The notes beneath the pieces were generated by a model, which was given only the letters and a program-made list of their open reading frames with translations, was not told the origin of the DNA and made no database searches. DNA of 64,000 nucleotides from Symsagittifera roscoffensis (lineage: Eukaryota > Xenacoelomorpha > Acoela > Convolutidae): positions 2,604,001-2,668,000 of the forward strand of contig NC_087065.1 of the NCBI RefSeq assembly GCF_963678635.1, read 5' to 3'. The position numbers and the translations under genes are program-made. This document shows positions 54,001-57,159 of this stretch, piece by piece. The stretch's first letter is position 1; every line of letters begins with the position of its first letter.

Positions 54001-55842
54001 GCAGTTTGGGACTGGCGATTCCAGCCCCAGTTCCGAGAGAGGCGGCGGCCGATGCGAGTGCGTGCACGGTGCGCATCTCACAGGTGCTGGAATAGCCGGT
54101 GAAGGTGGTGTCCGAGTCCACTGAGTCTCGGTTCAGACCCGACAACTGGTAGCCCCGGTCGTAGATGGACGTCAACAAGGTCTAAACAACAAAACAATAT
54201 CAGCTATTTTTTATGATTTGAAAACAACTAAACAAAAGTGCCTATTACGATACAAACTATTAATAGATTGAGGAGCGAAAAAATGGAGAAAAAAAATCAC
54301 ATCCTTTAAGAGATCATATTAGGCGATGCAAAACTATACTTTTCTTAGGGCTGCAAAAAAACTGACATGGTTCAAAAATTTTCGAAAAAAAAAACATTTT
54401 TAATTTTCTTATGTTCTTGACCACAAAAACTTTTAACGCAGAGAGAAAGGGAGCGGAACAAAAAATGCGAAAAAAAAATTAGTTAACGTTTCATTTCTTT
54501 GAGATTTTAGATCCACTCAAACGCTCGGCTATAACAGCAGATTCATACAAGAAATCCAACTTCCCCGTTATAAACGATACAGATCTATTTAACTACGCCG
54601 ATGCAATAAAAAGAACAAGCACTTGACTTGAGTCCGGAAAATAACAAAAAATTTCAATTTCCGGACTCAAATAAATTATTTGAAAACCCAGAAATTTTGG
54701 TTACCTCTTATACTGCTGGACCAGCAGAAACGGAAACAAAAGTTTGTCAAGCCCTAAGCTATCGTTTACCAGGAAATTTCAACTATTATGGGTCAGGTGG
54801 TATATAGATCAAAGAAACTTGATCGGAGAAAAAACATAGCTGACATGAAAGTTTCTCTCTTTCTACCAAATTAAATGTGAGACAACAATCCTTCCCATGG
54901 TACCTAAAAAAGAGACATTATAAATAACTAAACCAATGTTAAGACAAACGAAATATTCTTGGCCAGCCTGGATAGCATTTCATCGATCCTCTGCGACTCA
55001 TCGCAGAAACCACAATTTTTTAAGCATATGCGGATTTTGAACAGCTTTAATTATTCCCCACTTTGAGTATGAAAAAACAAAGATAAACATGAGTGCATAA
55101 AGGTGATACAATGATTATGATGATGTTGATAATGATACCTTCATTGCATCTTCAGACGCATTGATGAACAGCTGATGACTACTTCCAGAGACAGTGGTCG
55201 TGTTCGGATTCGAAATGGACACCTCCTGTTCGACACTGCCTGCCACATCATATGACCCCCCAGTGGACTCTCCCCTGCCTCCCCCTCCCCCTCCGTAGGC
55301 AGCTGTGACCTCTGGCCCACTGTTCGTCTGGCCCTCCTTGCCCCCCTGTTGCCACTGAGTGTGGTTGAGGATGAGGCCATGTTTCATGGGGACCTGAAAC
55401 AAGAGAAAGATAGATAGTGACCAAATCATTGTCATTTCAGAAATTTAAACCACGTAGCTGTCTCAACAATCGGTTAGGCAATTTTTTTTCGTCAACAATT
55501 TCAACTCTTGTAAAAACTCAAGGAACTACTCTTTTACTGCAAGGAAGTAATATCATACCGAAAAAAAAATTTAAAAACCAATTTAACTTTCCAACCCCTA
55601 AATTAGACACTGGATGAAGCTTAAAGAAACTCGATGCATTGGCATCCATTAAATTATATTCATCCAGTCAGATTCTCGCTGTTAGAATTTATTATATTGA
55701 GGGTTAGAGCTGAAAAAAAAACACAAAAACAGAAATGACCCAAAAAACAGTCTAATTTGGTCACCCTCGGGAAGACTGCTCCATCTGCAGTGGGAGAGTG
55801 GGGTCCATCCAGCAGCAGAAGATCCAAATCATCGTCAGACAT
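1..55842 (-). CDS. TBC1D30: TBC1D30-like Rab GTPase-activating protein gene (15 exons, 3' end beyond window)
   Basis: Overall gene model, minus strand. TBC-domain proteins speed GTP hydrolysis by Rab GTPases; vertebrate TBC1D30 has been linked to Rab8 and primary cilium control (known of the family, not shown here). Fifteen exons join with consistent phases (78, 255, 250, 165, 62, 66, 126, 303, 257, 106, 322, 189, 294, 400 and at least 87 nt), giving at least 986 codons; the family is usually about 900 residues. The TBC domain covers roughly residues 270-556. The Arg-finger motif IVKDLHRT crosses the exon 7/8 junction (Arg about 338) and the Gln finger is in VGYCQG (Gln about 375). [27 protein letters not shown] and [12 protein letters not shown] are typical of TBC1D30. 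The ATG at 55842 is supported by an in-frame TGA two codons upstream (55848-55846). A possible acceptor at 55905-55904 suggests a 5' UTR intron. Exons 5 and 6 also occur as a second near-identical pair. Confidence 0.92.
367..766 (-). CDS. TBC1D30: TBC1D30-like exon 14
   Basis: Four hundred nt, phase 1 in and 2 out. The acceptor is TTTTGTGTTCAG. It encodes a Ser/Asn/Pro-rich tail with NHLFVLNK and [16 protein letters not shown]. Two nested donors exist: GTACGT at 370 and GTAAAG at 366. Only the latter (exon end 367) keeps exon 15 open, so it is chosen. Confidence 0.82.
1069..1470 (+). repeat. interspersed repeat family A, copy 1
   Basis: Recognised by GGAAAAAAGTCAATGAACGC, TTTGAGAAAACTGGATC, CTTTCGAAACTAGAAATTG and TTGCTGTTCGATAGTGGAGT in order. 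Intron 13. Confidence 0.7.
1807..1974 (-). CDS. possible cassette exon of the TBC1D30-like gene
   Basis: A 168-nt open stretch in the intron between exons 13 and 14. The acceptor is CTTACCCAG and the donor AAAA then GTACGT. Both ends are phase 1, the same as the flanking exons, so inclusion would add 56 residues without changing frame. GC content is visibly higher than in the surrounding intron. The peptide ([20 protein letters not shown]...) is not recognised. Hairpin-forming repeats in the same segment offer an alternative, non-coding explanation. Confidence 0.3.
2926..3219 (-). CDS. TBC1D30: TBC1D30-like exon 13
   Basis: Two hundred and ninety-four nt, phase 1 in and 1 out. A Gly-rich stretch is followed by [20 protein letters not shown] and [11 protein letters not shown], the conserved ERMTTDINALKRQYS-type helix of the TBC1D30 C-terminal half. 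The glycine tract lies in GC-rich sequence that contrasts with the introns. The donor is GTTAGA. Confidence 0.9.
3330..3797 (-). CDS. hypothetical 155-codon ORF inside intron 12
   Basis: The longest uninterrupted ATG-to-stop frame in intronic sequence of this gene (155 codons). The predicted product has hydrophobic stretches at both ends ([35 protein letters not shown]) and a mixed centre. No family recognised and no flanking gene signals seen. The opposite strand also has a 106-codon frame over the same bases, which weakens the case. It may be a chance frame or a relic of a mobile element. Confidence 0.2.
   Translation of the reverse strand: MPFLVLLIWNAMGLIRKYCCMLCPENQHRSSRDSLRFELISLSPNHGLIFDQYRYNHCGEPEFVKCFNPVISEEILGKLRLYGILEHPWLQFILTDLNRVIVIFKRSVKDSQLLIGKFGGVLSESATIFSRKILFFVIFGNVLGHMFNFVDLRSE
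4080..4297. mobile_element. MITE with about 60-bp inverted repeats
   Basis: Left end GCAAAAAGTTCGGACAGACA and right end TGTCTGTCCGAACTTTTTGC are inverted repeats and continue inward through AATTAAAAAGAGCAA. Two GCATGCAAA motifs sit inside. A diverged second copy is at 52645-52850. Lies in intron 12 of the TBC1D30-like gene. Confidence 0.75.
4437..4625. repeat. two small minisatellites
   Basis: About 31-bp unit with TAACGCAAAACAGCCAACTT present twice (4444-4500), then a 29-bp unit GCATGGAAAACAATGTGAGG present about 2.5 times (4563-4620). Confidence 0.85.
5166..5354 (-). CDS. TBC1D30: TBC1D30-like exon 12
   Basis: One hundred and eighty-nine nt, phase 1 in and 1 out. The acceptor TTTTGTCAG completes a GAC codon with exon 11. 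The product is polar and basic ([40 protein letters not shown]). The donor TTTG then GTTAGT has a stop immediately after it if read through, as expected for an intron. No domain recognised; placed by phase. Confidence 0.78.
5355..9642. other. intron 11 of the TBC1D30-like gene
   Basis: AT-rich. Apart from repeat A copy 2 (9129-9525), I see nothing recognisable. Short open frames at 6206, 7211 and 7739-7419 have no coding support. Confidence 0.6.
9129..9525 (+). repeat. interspersed repeat family A, copy 2
   Basis: Same motif order as copy 1 (GGAAAAAAGTCAATAAACGC; AATTTGAGAAAACTGGATCA; TTGCTGTTCGATAGTG). Intron 11, ending just before exon 11 donor side. Confidence 0.7.
9643..9964 (-). CDS. 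TBC1D30: TBC1D30-like exon 11 (conserved post-TBC block)
   Basis: Encodes [20 protein letters not shown] followed by TYNITPF, a signature conserved in TBC1D30 and not in other TBC families. An acidic/serine segment follows (SDDEDDTDD) and a Ser/Gly/Asn-rich stretch. Phase 0 in and 1 out; acceptor TTGTTTCAG, donor GGAG then GTGAGC. Confidence 0.93.
9965..11016. other. intron 10 of the TBC1D30-like gene
   Basis: AT-rich, poly-A and poly-T runs, no recognisable feature. Confidence 0.6.
11017..11122 (-). CDS. TBC1D30: TBC1D30-like exon 10
   Basis: One hundred and six nt, encoding [20 protein letters not shown] and [15 protein letters not shown], the end of the TBC domain (family pattern ADEFYS...QEM). 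The acceptor CTGTTTTAG lies 13.8 kb from exon 9, and the intron between hosts the CHAC1-like gene. Donor GAG then GTAATA, phase 0. Confidence 0.93.
11722..12515. mobile_element. degenerate terminal-hairpin element
   Basis: Left-end-like ACACAGAGTTGAAGCGGAGC and right-end-like CTCGCAAGTGCAATA; the segment AAAGTTGTTTACGGGAAAAA (near 12425) with CTAGTTCCC is repeated twice (12423 and 12459). It resembles 17447-18150 but is much decayed. Confidence 0.35.
12853..13225 (+). repeat. interspersed repeat family A, copy 3
   Basis: Carries TTTGTGGTTTGATAGTGGAG and TTTGCCTTCATTTAATG; diverged. Intron 9. Confidence 0.6.
13407..13780. mobile_element. possible second MITE next to 13807-14206
   Basis: GAAGCGAAGGACCGAATGGG on the left and the complement of AAGCGAATGGCCGATAATAA on the right form a weak inverted repeat. 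Less certain than its neighbour. Confidence 0.3.
13807..14206. mobile_element. MITE with about 70-bp imperfect inverted repeats
   Basis: CTCATGCTTGAAGGACCGAA at 13807 is inverted at the right end (TTCGGTCCTTCAAGCATGAG near 14206), and pairing continues through GCTTGAAA and CCAATCA-AATCG. No coding capacity. Located 0.6 kb beyond the CHAC1-like stop. Confidence 0.7.
14451..14456 (-). terminator. candidate poly(A) signal of the CHAC1-like gene
   Basis: AATAAA on the minus strand about 390 bases past the CHAC1-like stop codon. The position is plausible for a short 3' UTR, but the region is AT-rich, so chance occurrence is possible. Confidence 0.3.
14849..15409 (-). CDS. CHAC1: CHAC1-like gamma-glutamylcyclotransferase, exon 2
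   Basis: Starts [10 protein letters not shown] after acceptor TTTTCTTCAG and ends at TAG 14851-14849; the full protein is 256 residues, longer than human CHAC1 (222) or CHAC2 (184) because of a Lys/Ser-rich C-terminal tail of about 45 residues. The motif [12 protein letters not shown] carries the conserved catalytic Glu (about residue 109); the VLGGY form is nearer to CHAC1 than to CHAC2. [12 protein letters not shown] and [15 protein letters not shown] complete the fold. Six Cys cluster in the middle third. Both key motifs are intact, so an active enzyme is expected. CHAC1 versus CHAC2 assignment is an inference from these motifs. Confidence 0.93.
   Translation of the reverse strand, partial: PGRVLTSLEEKDSQIYGITYHVSGRDKILKALEALGIREVVLGGYSSMLMDFYPASNEWCSRKPSCKVVLYIALPSNELYCGDERESEFDIAKCVSQCEGICGPNSEYILKLAEFMRRNFPDVSEPHLYEIERHLRVLINQKTSKHVQKTQSSPKNISICSEQEDTNGLRTQIESLRSAKVKVATA
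15687..15896 (-). CDS. CHAC1: CHAC1-like gamma-glutamylcyclotransferase, exon 1
   Basis: Seventy codons. ChaC enzymes cleave glutathione to 5-oxoproline and Cys-Gly in the cytosol. The core starts at about residue 28 with [11 protein letters not shown], containing the YGSL substrate-binding loop (residues 31-34), then [12 protein letters not shown] and HRG, all ChaC hallmarks. A 27-residue N-terminal extension precedes the core; Met12 and Met15 are alternative starts. The donor after GAC AAC is GTAAGT, phase 0. The gene is nested in intron 9 of the TBC1D30-like gene, same strand, so it must have its own promoter upstream of 15896. Confidence 0.93.
15897..17446. other. upstream region of the CHAC1-like gene
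   Basis: Must contain the CHAC1-like promoter if that gene is transcribed independently of its host. I see no clear TATA box or stress-response element that I would defend. The rest is AT-rich with no feature. Confidence 0.35.
17447..18150. mobile_element. terminal-hairpin element with antisense tRNA-like module
   Basis: Begins ACACAGAGGCTAAGCGGAGC with TTCGC (hairpin-like) and ends CACTTGCTTTCACAAGTGTA. At 17938-18012, read on the minus strand, there is a tRNA-like module with A-box-like TTGGCCTAGAGGCAACG, an AGC anticodon-loop-like stretch and B box GGGTTTGAATCC. Related to the element at 56022-57050 by the right end (GAAAAGTTGTTTAC...CCCGATTA). Confidence 0.55.
19893..20690. mobile_element. 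terminal-hairpin element with tandemly repeated left end
   Basis: Left end TTACACAGAGGCGAAGTTTC, right end ATCACACAAGATTTGCTTGT followed by GTAA. The left 200 bp (about 19850-20050) is repeated next to itself (about 20050-20260). A minus-strand tRNA-like module lies near 20418-20500 (TAGCGTAGAGGTAAGG; decayed B box). A second right-end-like sequence at 20740-20805 belongs to another fragment. A further tRNA-Lys-like relic at 19772-19830 precedes it. Confidence 0.6.
21174..21245. repeat. 33-bp direct repeat, two copies
   Basis: GATGGAAACAAAAACAA followed by CCATT(C/A)ACA(C)AAAAAATG, twice in a row. Confidence 0.7.
22149..22560 (+). repeat. interspersed repeat family A, copy 4
   Basis: Carries CCAATTTGAGAAAATTGGGT, CATTCGAAACTAAGAGTCAT and the tail GAGTCTTCGCTACGTTCATT. 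Intron 9. Confidence 0.6.
22900..23430. repeat. diverged tandem array, second locus
   Basis: Same unit as 27600-28360: ACGTCATATCTCGGAAATTT, CAACCTCTGAGA, CCTGACAGCACCACTATACG, AACGTCGTCTCGGAGGCTAA. Also followed by an hAT-like MITE, suggesting that array and MITE form one composite element. Confidence 0.6.
23512..23897. mobile_element. hAT-like MITE, diverged copy
   Basis: Shares with 61146-61575 the GGGGGCGGA left part, GGCGCCTTTAGCGCCAATA, the GAGCGCGCGCC segment and the GATCCACCCCTA right end. It directly follows a tandem array. Confidence 0.7.
24912..25168 (-). CDS. TBC1D30: TBC1D30-like exon 9
   Basis: Two hundred and fifty-seven nt, phase 0 in and 2 out. It encodes [10 protein letters not shown]..., then [40 protein letters not shown] and [12 protein letters not shown]. 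This is the C-terminal half of the TBC domain. The donor TTA then GTAAGT is strong. A codon is split (TA plus T) with exon 10, giving Tyr. Confidence 0.95.
25917..26219 (-). CDS. TBC1D30: TBC1D30-like exon 8 (catalytic fingers)
   Basis: One hundred and one codons, phase 0. It begins DLHRTGYS (Arg finger), continues [20 protein letters not shown] (Gln finger), then [19 protein letters not shown] and [18 protein letters not shown]. Both catalytic fingers of the dual-finger TBC mechanism are intact, so GAP activity is expected. The acceptor is TTTTCTGTAG; the donor CCG then GTCTGT is somewhat weak. Confidence 0.96.
26528..26653 (-). CDS. TBC1D30: TBC1D30-like exon 7
   Basis: Forty-two codons, phase 0 in and out: [13 protein letters not shown]...[18 protein letters not shown]...LGIQIVK. 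These are hallmark TBC1D30 residues ([20 protein letters not shown]). The final IVK starts the IxxDxxR Arg-finger motif completed in exon 8. Donor AAA then GTAAGA. This exon is absent from the duplicated block. Confidence 0.95.
27176..27544. mobile_element. terminal-hairpin element with antisense tRNA-Lys-like module
   Basis: About 370 bp, same family as 48811-49181. On the minus strand 27284-27368 reads like a tRNA-Lys(CTT): TAGCTGATTGGTTAG (A box), GAGACTCTTAATCTC (anticodon arm) and GGTCGCAGGTTCGAATC (B box), but with an extra 15-base insert between arms. It is not scored as a functional tRNA. Confidence 0.6.
27600..28360. repeat. diverged tandem array, about 150-bp period (block 1)
   Basis: Five or so units marked by AACGTCATATCTCG-like, GAGCAGTCA-like, GCAACCTCTGAGAGTACC and TGACAGCACC motifs. 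The last part is duplicated from 31140 onwards (to 31810). Followed by an hAT-like fragment. Confidence 0.7.
28540..28802. mobile_element. hAT-like MITE fragment (block 1)
   Basis: Contains GGATAGCGCGCCGAAAAAAC, TTGCCTGCGGCCCAGACAAT and the right end AATCCGCACCTA. Lacks the left end. Duplicated at 31987-32249. Confidence 0.65.
28868..28933 (-). CDS. TBC1D30: TBC1D30-like exon 6 (copy 1)
   Basis: Sixty-six nt, phase 0 in and out, encoding [20 protein letters not shown] plus KK, the TBC motif-A region (GIP followed by a basic R.LR). Acceptor TTGTTTCAG, donor AAG then GTACCG. It is duplicated at 32380-32315. Exons 5 and 6 together are 128 nt, not a multiple of three, so both pairs cannot be included in one frame. 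Confidence 0.9.
29137..29198 (-). CDS. TBC1D30: TBC1D30-like exon 5 (copy 1)
   Basis: Sixty-two nt, phase 1 in and 0 out, encoding (R)[20 protein letters not shown]. Acceptor TCTGTTTCAG, donor CAG then GTAAGA. It matches the start of the vertebrate TBC1D30 TBC region. A near-perfect second copy lies 3,447 bp away at 32645-32584 with identical splice sites. Confidence 0.88.
29491..30021. mobile_element. terminal-hairpin element (copy in duplicated block 1)
   Basis: Starts AACACAGAGGCAAAGTTGCA and ends CACACAAGCTTTTCTAGTGT. Minus-strand tRNA-like module at 29766-29842 with A-box-like TAGCGTAGAGGTAGGG and a perfect B box GGTTCGAACC. The same element is at 32938-33468 through the tandem duplication. 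Confidence 0.6.
31987..32249. mobile_element. hAT-like MITE fragment (block 2)
   Basis: Segmental duplicate of 28540-28802. Confidence 0.65.
32315..32380 (-). CDS. TBC1D30: TBC1D30-like exon 6, duplicate copy 2
   Basis: Identical as read to the exon at 28933-28868 with intact acceptor and donor. Phase 0 out means it can join exon 7 directly (in frame) but not copy-1 exon 5 (needs phase 1), so the two pairs behave as mutually exclusive or one is silent. Confidence 0.7.
32584..32645 (-). CDS. TBC1D30: TBC1D30-like exon 5, duplicate copy 2
   Basis: Identical as read to the exon at 29198-29137, including splice sites, 3,447 bp upstream in the gene. It is the first exon 5 met by a transcript arriving from exon 4, and its phase 1 acceptor fits. 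If it is used, the second exon 5/6 pair must be skipped. It could also be an assembly artefact. Confidence 0.7.
32938..33468. mobile_element. terminal-hairpin element (copy in duplicated block 2)
   Basis: Segmental copy of 29491-30021, offset 3,447 bp. Confidence 0.6.
33921..34992. other. intron 4, between the duplicated block and the Ser-rich exon
   Basis: AT-rich. Short minus-strand open frames near 34955-34740 have no identifiable content. Nothing else seen. Confidence 0.5.
34993..35353 (-). CDS. Ser/acidic-rich ORF, possible alternative first exon of the TBC1D30-like gene
   Basis: Open for 120 codons from ATG at 35353, GC-richer than its AT-rich surroundings. The product is rich in Ser, Asp and Glu (ends [15 protein letters not shown]) with no recognised domain. 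A donor GAAG then GTATTC at 34992 leaves phase 1. Exon 5 needs phase 1, and the join would read [12 protein letters not shown]. It could therefore be an alternative promoter and first exon replacing exons 1-4, which lie 17-21 kb upstream. Alternatively it is the 5' exon of an unrelated nested gene whose other exons I did not find. Confidence 0.45.
36003..36213 (+). mobile_element. tRNA-derived SINE
   Basis: Plus-strand element with a tRNA-like head: A-box region GAGTGGTTAAGACGCG and a perfect B box GGTTCGAACCCC at about 36050-36061, followed by a non-tRNA body (GGCTGTGGCGAAATGGATGA) and an AATAAAAAA tail. A 10-bp repeat AATGATTGAG occurs at 36003-36012 and 36204-36213 and looks like a target duplication. 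The first part also pairs with upstream sequence to form a small hairpin. Confidence 0.75.
36214..38579. other. intron 4 stretch without genes
   Basis: AT-rich; holds the source of the 38580 patchwork near 36672 and a small inverted repeat at 37866. Nothing else recognised. Confidence 0.5.
37866..37981. repeat. 15-bp inverted repeat, wide loop
   Basis: GTTCTAATTTTAGCT at 37866 and AGCTAAAATTAGAAC at 37967; may be the ends of a small element of about 116 bp. Confidence 0.45.
38580..38745. repeat. patchwork of copied fragments
   Basis: 38585-38640 repeats about 36672-36730 (GCGTATTGCGTCATACAGCC, TATAGGAAGTACCGTAAGAGG), and 38672-38740 repeats about 40918-40985 of the retroelement integrase region. 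Both are in direct orientation. Confidence 0.7.
39250..39879 (+). mobile_element. decayed LINE, 5' part (ORF1 coiled-coil region)
   Basis: Plus strand. Pieces in shifting frames read like a LINE ORF1: a Glu/Lys-rich helix around 39450-39560 ([20 protein letters not shown]), another around 39700-39760 ([16 protein letters not shown]), then [10 protein letters not shown] just before the LTR insertion point. The frame continues on the far side of the LTR element at 45357 ([11 protein letters not shown]...). Several stops and frameshifts make it non-functional. Confidence 0.6.
39885..40320 (+). repeat. left LTR
   Basis: 436 bp, starts TGTAAC, ends ATTATA; matches the right LTR almost throughout, with scattered substitutions and a few short indels (for example in the run of T/A-rich repeats near 40130). 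A PBS-like sequence follows directly. Confidence 0.9.
40370..42895 (-). pseudogene. inverted pol block: RT, RNase H, integrase (broken)
   Basis: Minus strand, in the order RT, RNase H, integrase. RT begins abruptly near 42895 (LIDLRKIN), continues with [18 protein letters not shown] and the catalytic FMDD near 42575, then [19 protein letters not shown]. RNase H-type residues include [12 protein letters not shown] and [16 protein letters not shown]. Integrase is split: a zinc-finger-type segment near 41200, [17 protein letters not shown] near 41000 and [12 protein letters not shown] with [11 protein letters not shown] near 40715-40370. Several frameshifts and stops. It is opposite in orientation to its own LTRs. 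Confidence 0.85.
42895..44304 (+). pseudogene. env-like glycoprotein relic
   Basis: Three plus-strand frames (to 43179; 43195-43725; 43882-44304) together resemble envelope-type proteins of invertebrate gypsy-like elements: a helical N-terminal part, a Cys-bearing middle (Cys residues spaced through 43300-43660) and a membrane segment near 44160-44230 followed by a short tail. The N-terminus is cut at the inversion breakpoint. Stops lie between 43725 and 43882 and a frameshift near 44300, so no intact product can be made. The family assignment is inference from layout and character. Confidence 0.55.
44929..45351 (+). repeat. right LTR
   Basis: 423 bp, direct repeat of the left LTR, followed by the duplicated target ATACG and then the continuation of the host LINE reading frame. 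The differences from the left LTR show the insertion is not very recent. Confidence 0.9.
45357..48150 (+). pseudogene. decayed LINE, 3' part (ORF1 end, endonuclease, reverse transcriptase)
   Basis: Continuation of the LINE interrupted by the LTR element. After the ORF1 end, 45703-46056 is open for 117 codons and resembles an AP-type endonuclease: [11 protein letters not shown] (usual GDFNIE, Asp changed), LDHFLV, then SDQYPVLL (usual SDH-P, His changed). Further on, 47140-47340 resembles reverse transcriptase ([29 protein letters not shown]-like). Near 48010 a DLIKVFK segment resembles the LINE C-terminus. Many stops and frameshifts; catalytic residues lost. The element ends near an ATT-rich microsatellite. 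Clade not assigned. Confidence 0.7.
48158..48218. repeat. ATT/ATA microsatellite at the LINE 3' end
   Basis: About 60 bases of TTATAATTATGATTATTA-type trinucleotide-based repeats directly after the LINE C-terminal region; it may derive from the LINE tail. Confidence 0.8.
48811..49181. mobile_element. terminal-hairpin element with antisense tRNA-Lys-like module
   Basis: Starts GTTACACGGAAGCGAAACTG and ends CTCGCAAGCTTGCTAGTGTA. A decayed minus-strand tRNA-Lys-like module lies at 48905-48990 (GAGACTCATAATC in place of GACTCTTAATC). Same family as 27176-27544. Confidence 0.6.
49505..49890 (+). repeat. interspersed repeat family A, copy 5
   Basis: Carries CCCAATTTGAGAAAACTGGA, TTGCAGTTCGATAGTTGCG and CGCGACCTTTATGAGAGTCT. 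Intron 4. Confidence 0.7.
50127..51430. repeat. three diverged direct repeats, each about 280 bp
   Basis: Units start near 50127, 50586 and 51168. Each has CTNGCTTTATT(T)GCTCGAA-like sequence, AACCGGTTTTTC, a T/C-GGTTCGAATCAC-like segment, ATGATGGTTTT and TTTTGCGTGGAAAACAAAA. Not matched to a known element. Confidence 0.6.
51431..52644. other. intron 4 stretch without genes
   Basis: AT-rich, no recognisable feature; a possible fourth, very decayed unit of the 50127-51430 repeat near 52260-52350. Confidence 0.4.
52645..52850. mobile_element. MITE, second diverged copy
   Basis: Shares AATAATTAAAAAGAGCAATC, TTAGCTTTTGCATGCAAAAA and the CTTTTTGCTACTAATTATA right end with 4080-4297. It lies immediately downstream of exon 4 in intron 4, close to that donor. 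Confidence 0.7.
52869..53033 (-). CDS. TBC1D30: TBC1D30-like exon 4 (basic helix before TBC domain)
   Basis: Encodes a helix of the form [15 protein letters not shown]...[15 protein letters not shown]...[15 protein letters not shown]. This matches the conserved region just N-terminal to the TBC domain in vertebrate TBC1D30, where the same spacing of Leu-Arg, KKD and ITAxLQA is found. The acceptor TTGTTGTTGTAG is built from a (GTT)n microsatellite. Phase is 1 in and 1 out; the donor is AGAA then GTGAGC. Confidence 0.88.
53034..53055. repeat. (AAC)n microsatellite at the exon 4 acceptor
   Basis: Read on the minus strand as (GTT)n ending TTGTAG, directly used as the acceptor tract of exon 4. 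Length changes here could affect splicing. Confidence 0.8.
53932..54181 (-). CDS. TBC1D30: TBC1D30-like exon 3
   Basis: Starts after GTTGTTTAG in phase 0 ([10 protein letters not shown]...) and ends in phase 1 before GTACGT at 53931. A second possible donor four bases further on (GTAATG) gives phase 2, which does not fit exon 4, so GTACGT is preferred. The sequence is Ser/Ala-rich with many Asp/Ser pairs and is probably unstructured. Confidence 0.8.
54483..54807 (+). pseudogene. unidentified coding-like relic in intron 2
   Basis: Two adjacent plus-strand frames without start codons: 54483-54623 (47 codons, contains [20 protein letters not shown]) and 54622-54807 (61 codons, contains [20 protein letters not shown]). 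A one-base shift joins them. The amino-acid composition looks like real protein. I cannot name the family. Confidence 0.3.
55139..55393 (-). CDS. TBC1D30: TBC1D30-like exon 2
   Basis: Eighty-five codons, phase 0 in and out. The acceptor is TTGTTTCAG and the donor AAG then GTATCA. It encodes a Gly/Ser/Thr-rich linker with a run of six glycines and no recognised domain. It is GC-richer than the flanking introns. It is placed in this gene by phase and position. Confidence 0.75.
55765..55842 (-). CDS. TBC1D30: TBC1D30-like exon 1 (start codon)
   Basis: Twenty-six codons beginning [13 protein letters not shown], an acidic/leucine N-terminus. The start is fixed by the in-frame TGA two codons upstream. 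The donor follows ...VFPR in phase 0 (AGG then GTGACC), which matches the phase-0 acceptor of exon 2. This part of the protein is not conserved enough to identify alone; it belongs to the gene by phase continuity with exons 2-4. Confidence 0.75.
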
Positions 55843-56021
55843 GATTCACAGCAGCAAGTCTCGCTGAATTGACAAGCAGTGCGATACCTAAGTCATAATT
55901 TATCTGAAAAATGTTAAAATTAAAAGCAGTCTAAAGAAGGAAAGTAAGAGGAGAAATCATTTTAAAAAGTTCAATGAAGTTCATTAAATAACACTGCATC
56001 ATTTTGTTACTCTTTTGATTT

Positions 56022-57050
56022 GTAAAACAGAGGTGACGCGGAGCTTCGCATCACTTGAGATACAACGCATTATATATACGGAATAAATAAAATGAAAAAC
56101 AAAATTATGAAAAAAGAATTCAGAGAACTGTCGAAAAACACCACCATCATTATTGAATCAACTTCAAGTATTTTTTCGAGCGGCTACTGAGCCGACAACA
56201 AGTGTGTAAACGCCGACTGCGTCAAGAACAAAAAATGACATAGAAAATGGTTGTCACACAAAATTTCGAACAAATTGAGGTTTTAAATTTTGAAATCTAG
56301 TCACAAACTGCCTGAAAAAACGCCTTGAGCCGAAAGAAAAAGATTTTATGCAAAATTCAAGGCCCCTCCAAAACTACAGTGGACAACACTTTCATTTGCA
56401 ACTACAATGAAATTAGCTGCGGACCAAAAAATTGCGTGATGTGGCAACGAAGTCGACAATATTAGAGCAGACACCAGTTGAGCCGGTTTTTTTTGATAAA
56501 TTAAAAAAACAACTCCCCTGAAACTACACTGAGCAGCATCTGCTTTTGCAACTGCAATAAAAATTGCTTATAGCAGCAAAAAAATACGTGCTATGTCAAC
56601 TAACCCGACAATGTTTGAACAGACGCCAGTTGAGCCGAAAACACACTGAATTCAAAAACTTCAAAAAATTTCAAGTCACCTGAAATTACAAAGAACAACA
56701 ATTGTAACTACAATGAAATTTACTTACAGCACAAGCAAAACCTGAGACGTGGCAACTGAGCTGTAAGGTTTGACCAGGCCAGCAAAATTCCGACAAATCA
56801 ATTATTACCGAAAAAAAATATTCAATATCATAAACTCAAAAAAACAAGGCCGGGACTGAAACCCCAGACCTTCGGGTACAAGGGCAACTGCGTACCTTTT
56901 AGCTATATGGGAAGGAATCTGGAAGCTGCTACGTTCACTAATAAGCAATTTACCAATTTCTTACTCTGTTACCTATTGTCTTAAGAAAAGTTGGTTACGG
57001 GAAAAGTCTGGTTTCCGATTACATGACACTTGCTCTCGCTTTATGAATAC
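56022..57050. mobile_element. terminal-hairpin element upstream of the TBC1D30-like gene
   Basis: Starts AAACAGAGGTGACGCGGAGC followed by TTCGCATCACTTG, and ends near GACACTTGCTCTCGC. A minus-strand tRNA-like module lies at 56846-56928 (TAGCTAAAAGGTACGC; GGGGTTTCAGTCCC). Internal short motifs (GAGCAGACACCAGTTGAGCC) recur several times. It occupies the region immediately 5' of the TBC1D30-like start. Confidence 0.5.
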
Positions 57051-57159
57051 CTTTTAACAATACACGTCCAATTCACAAAAAATACTGAAGCATTTGACTC
57101 GAAAATTATAGAAAATTTTGAGTCAAGTGCTTTGACTCGAAAATTAGGCTCAAAATGAT

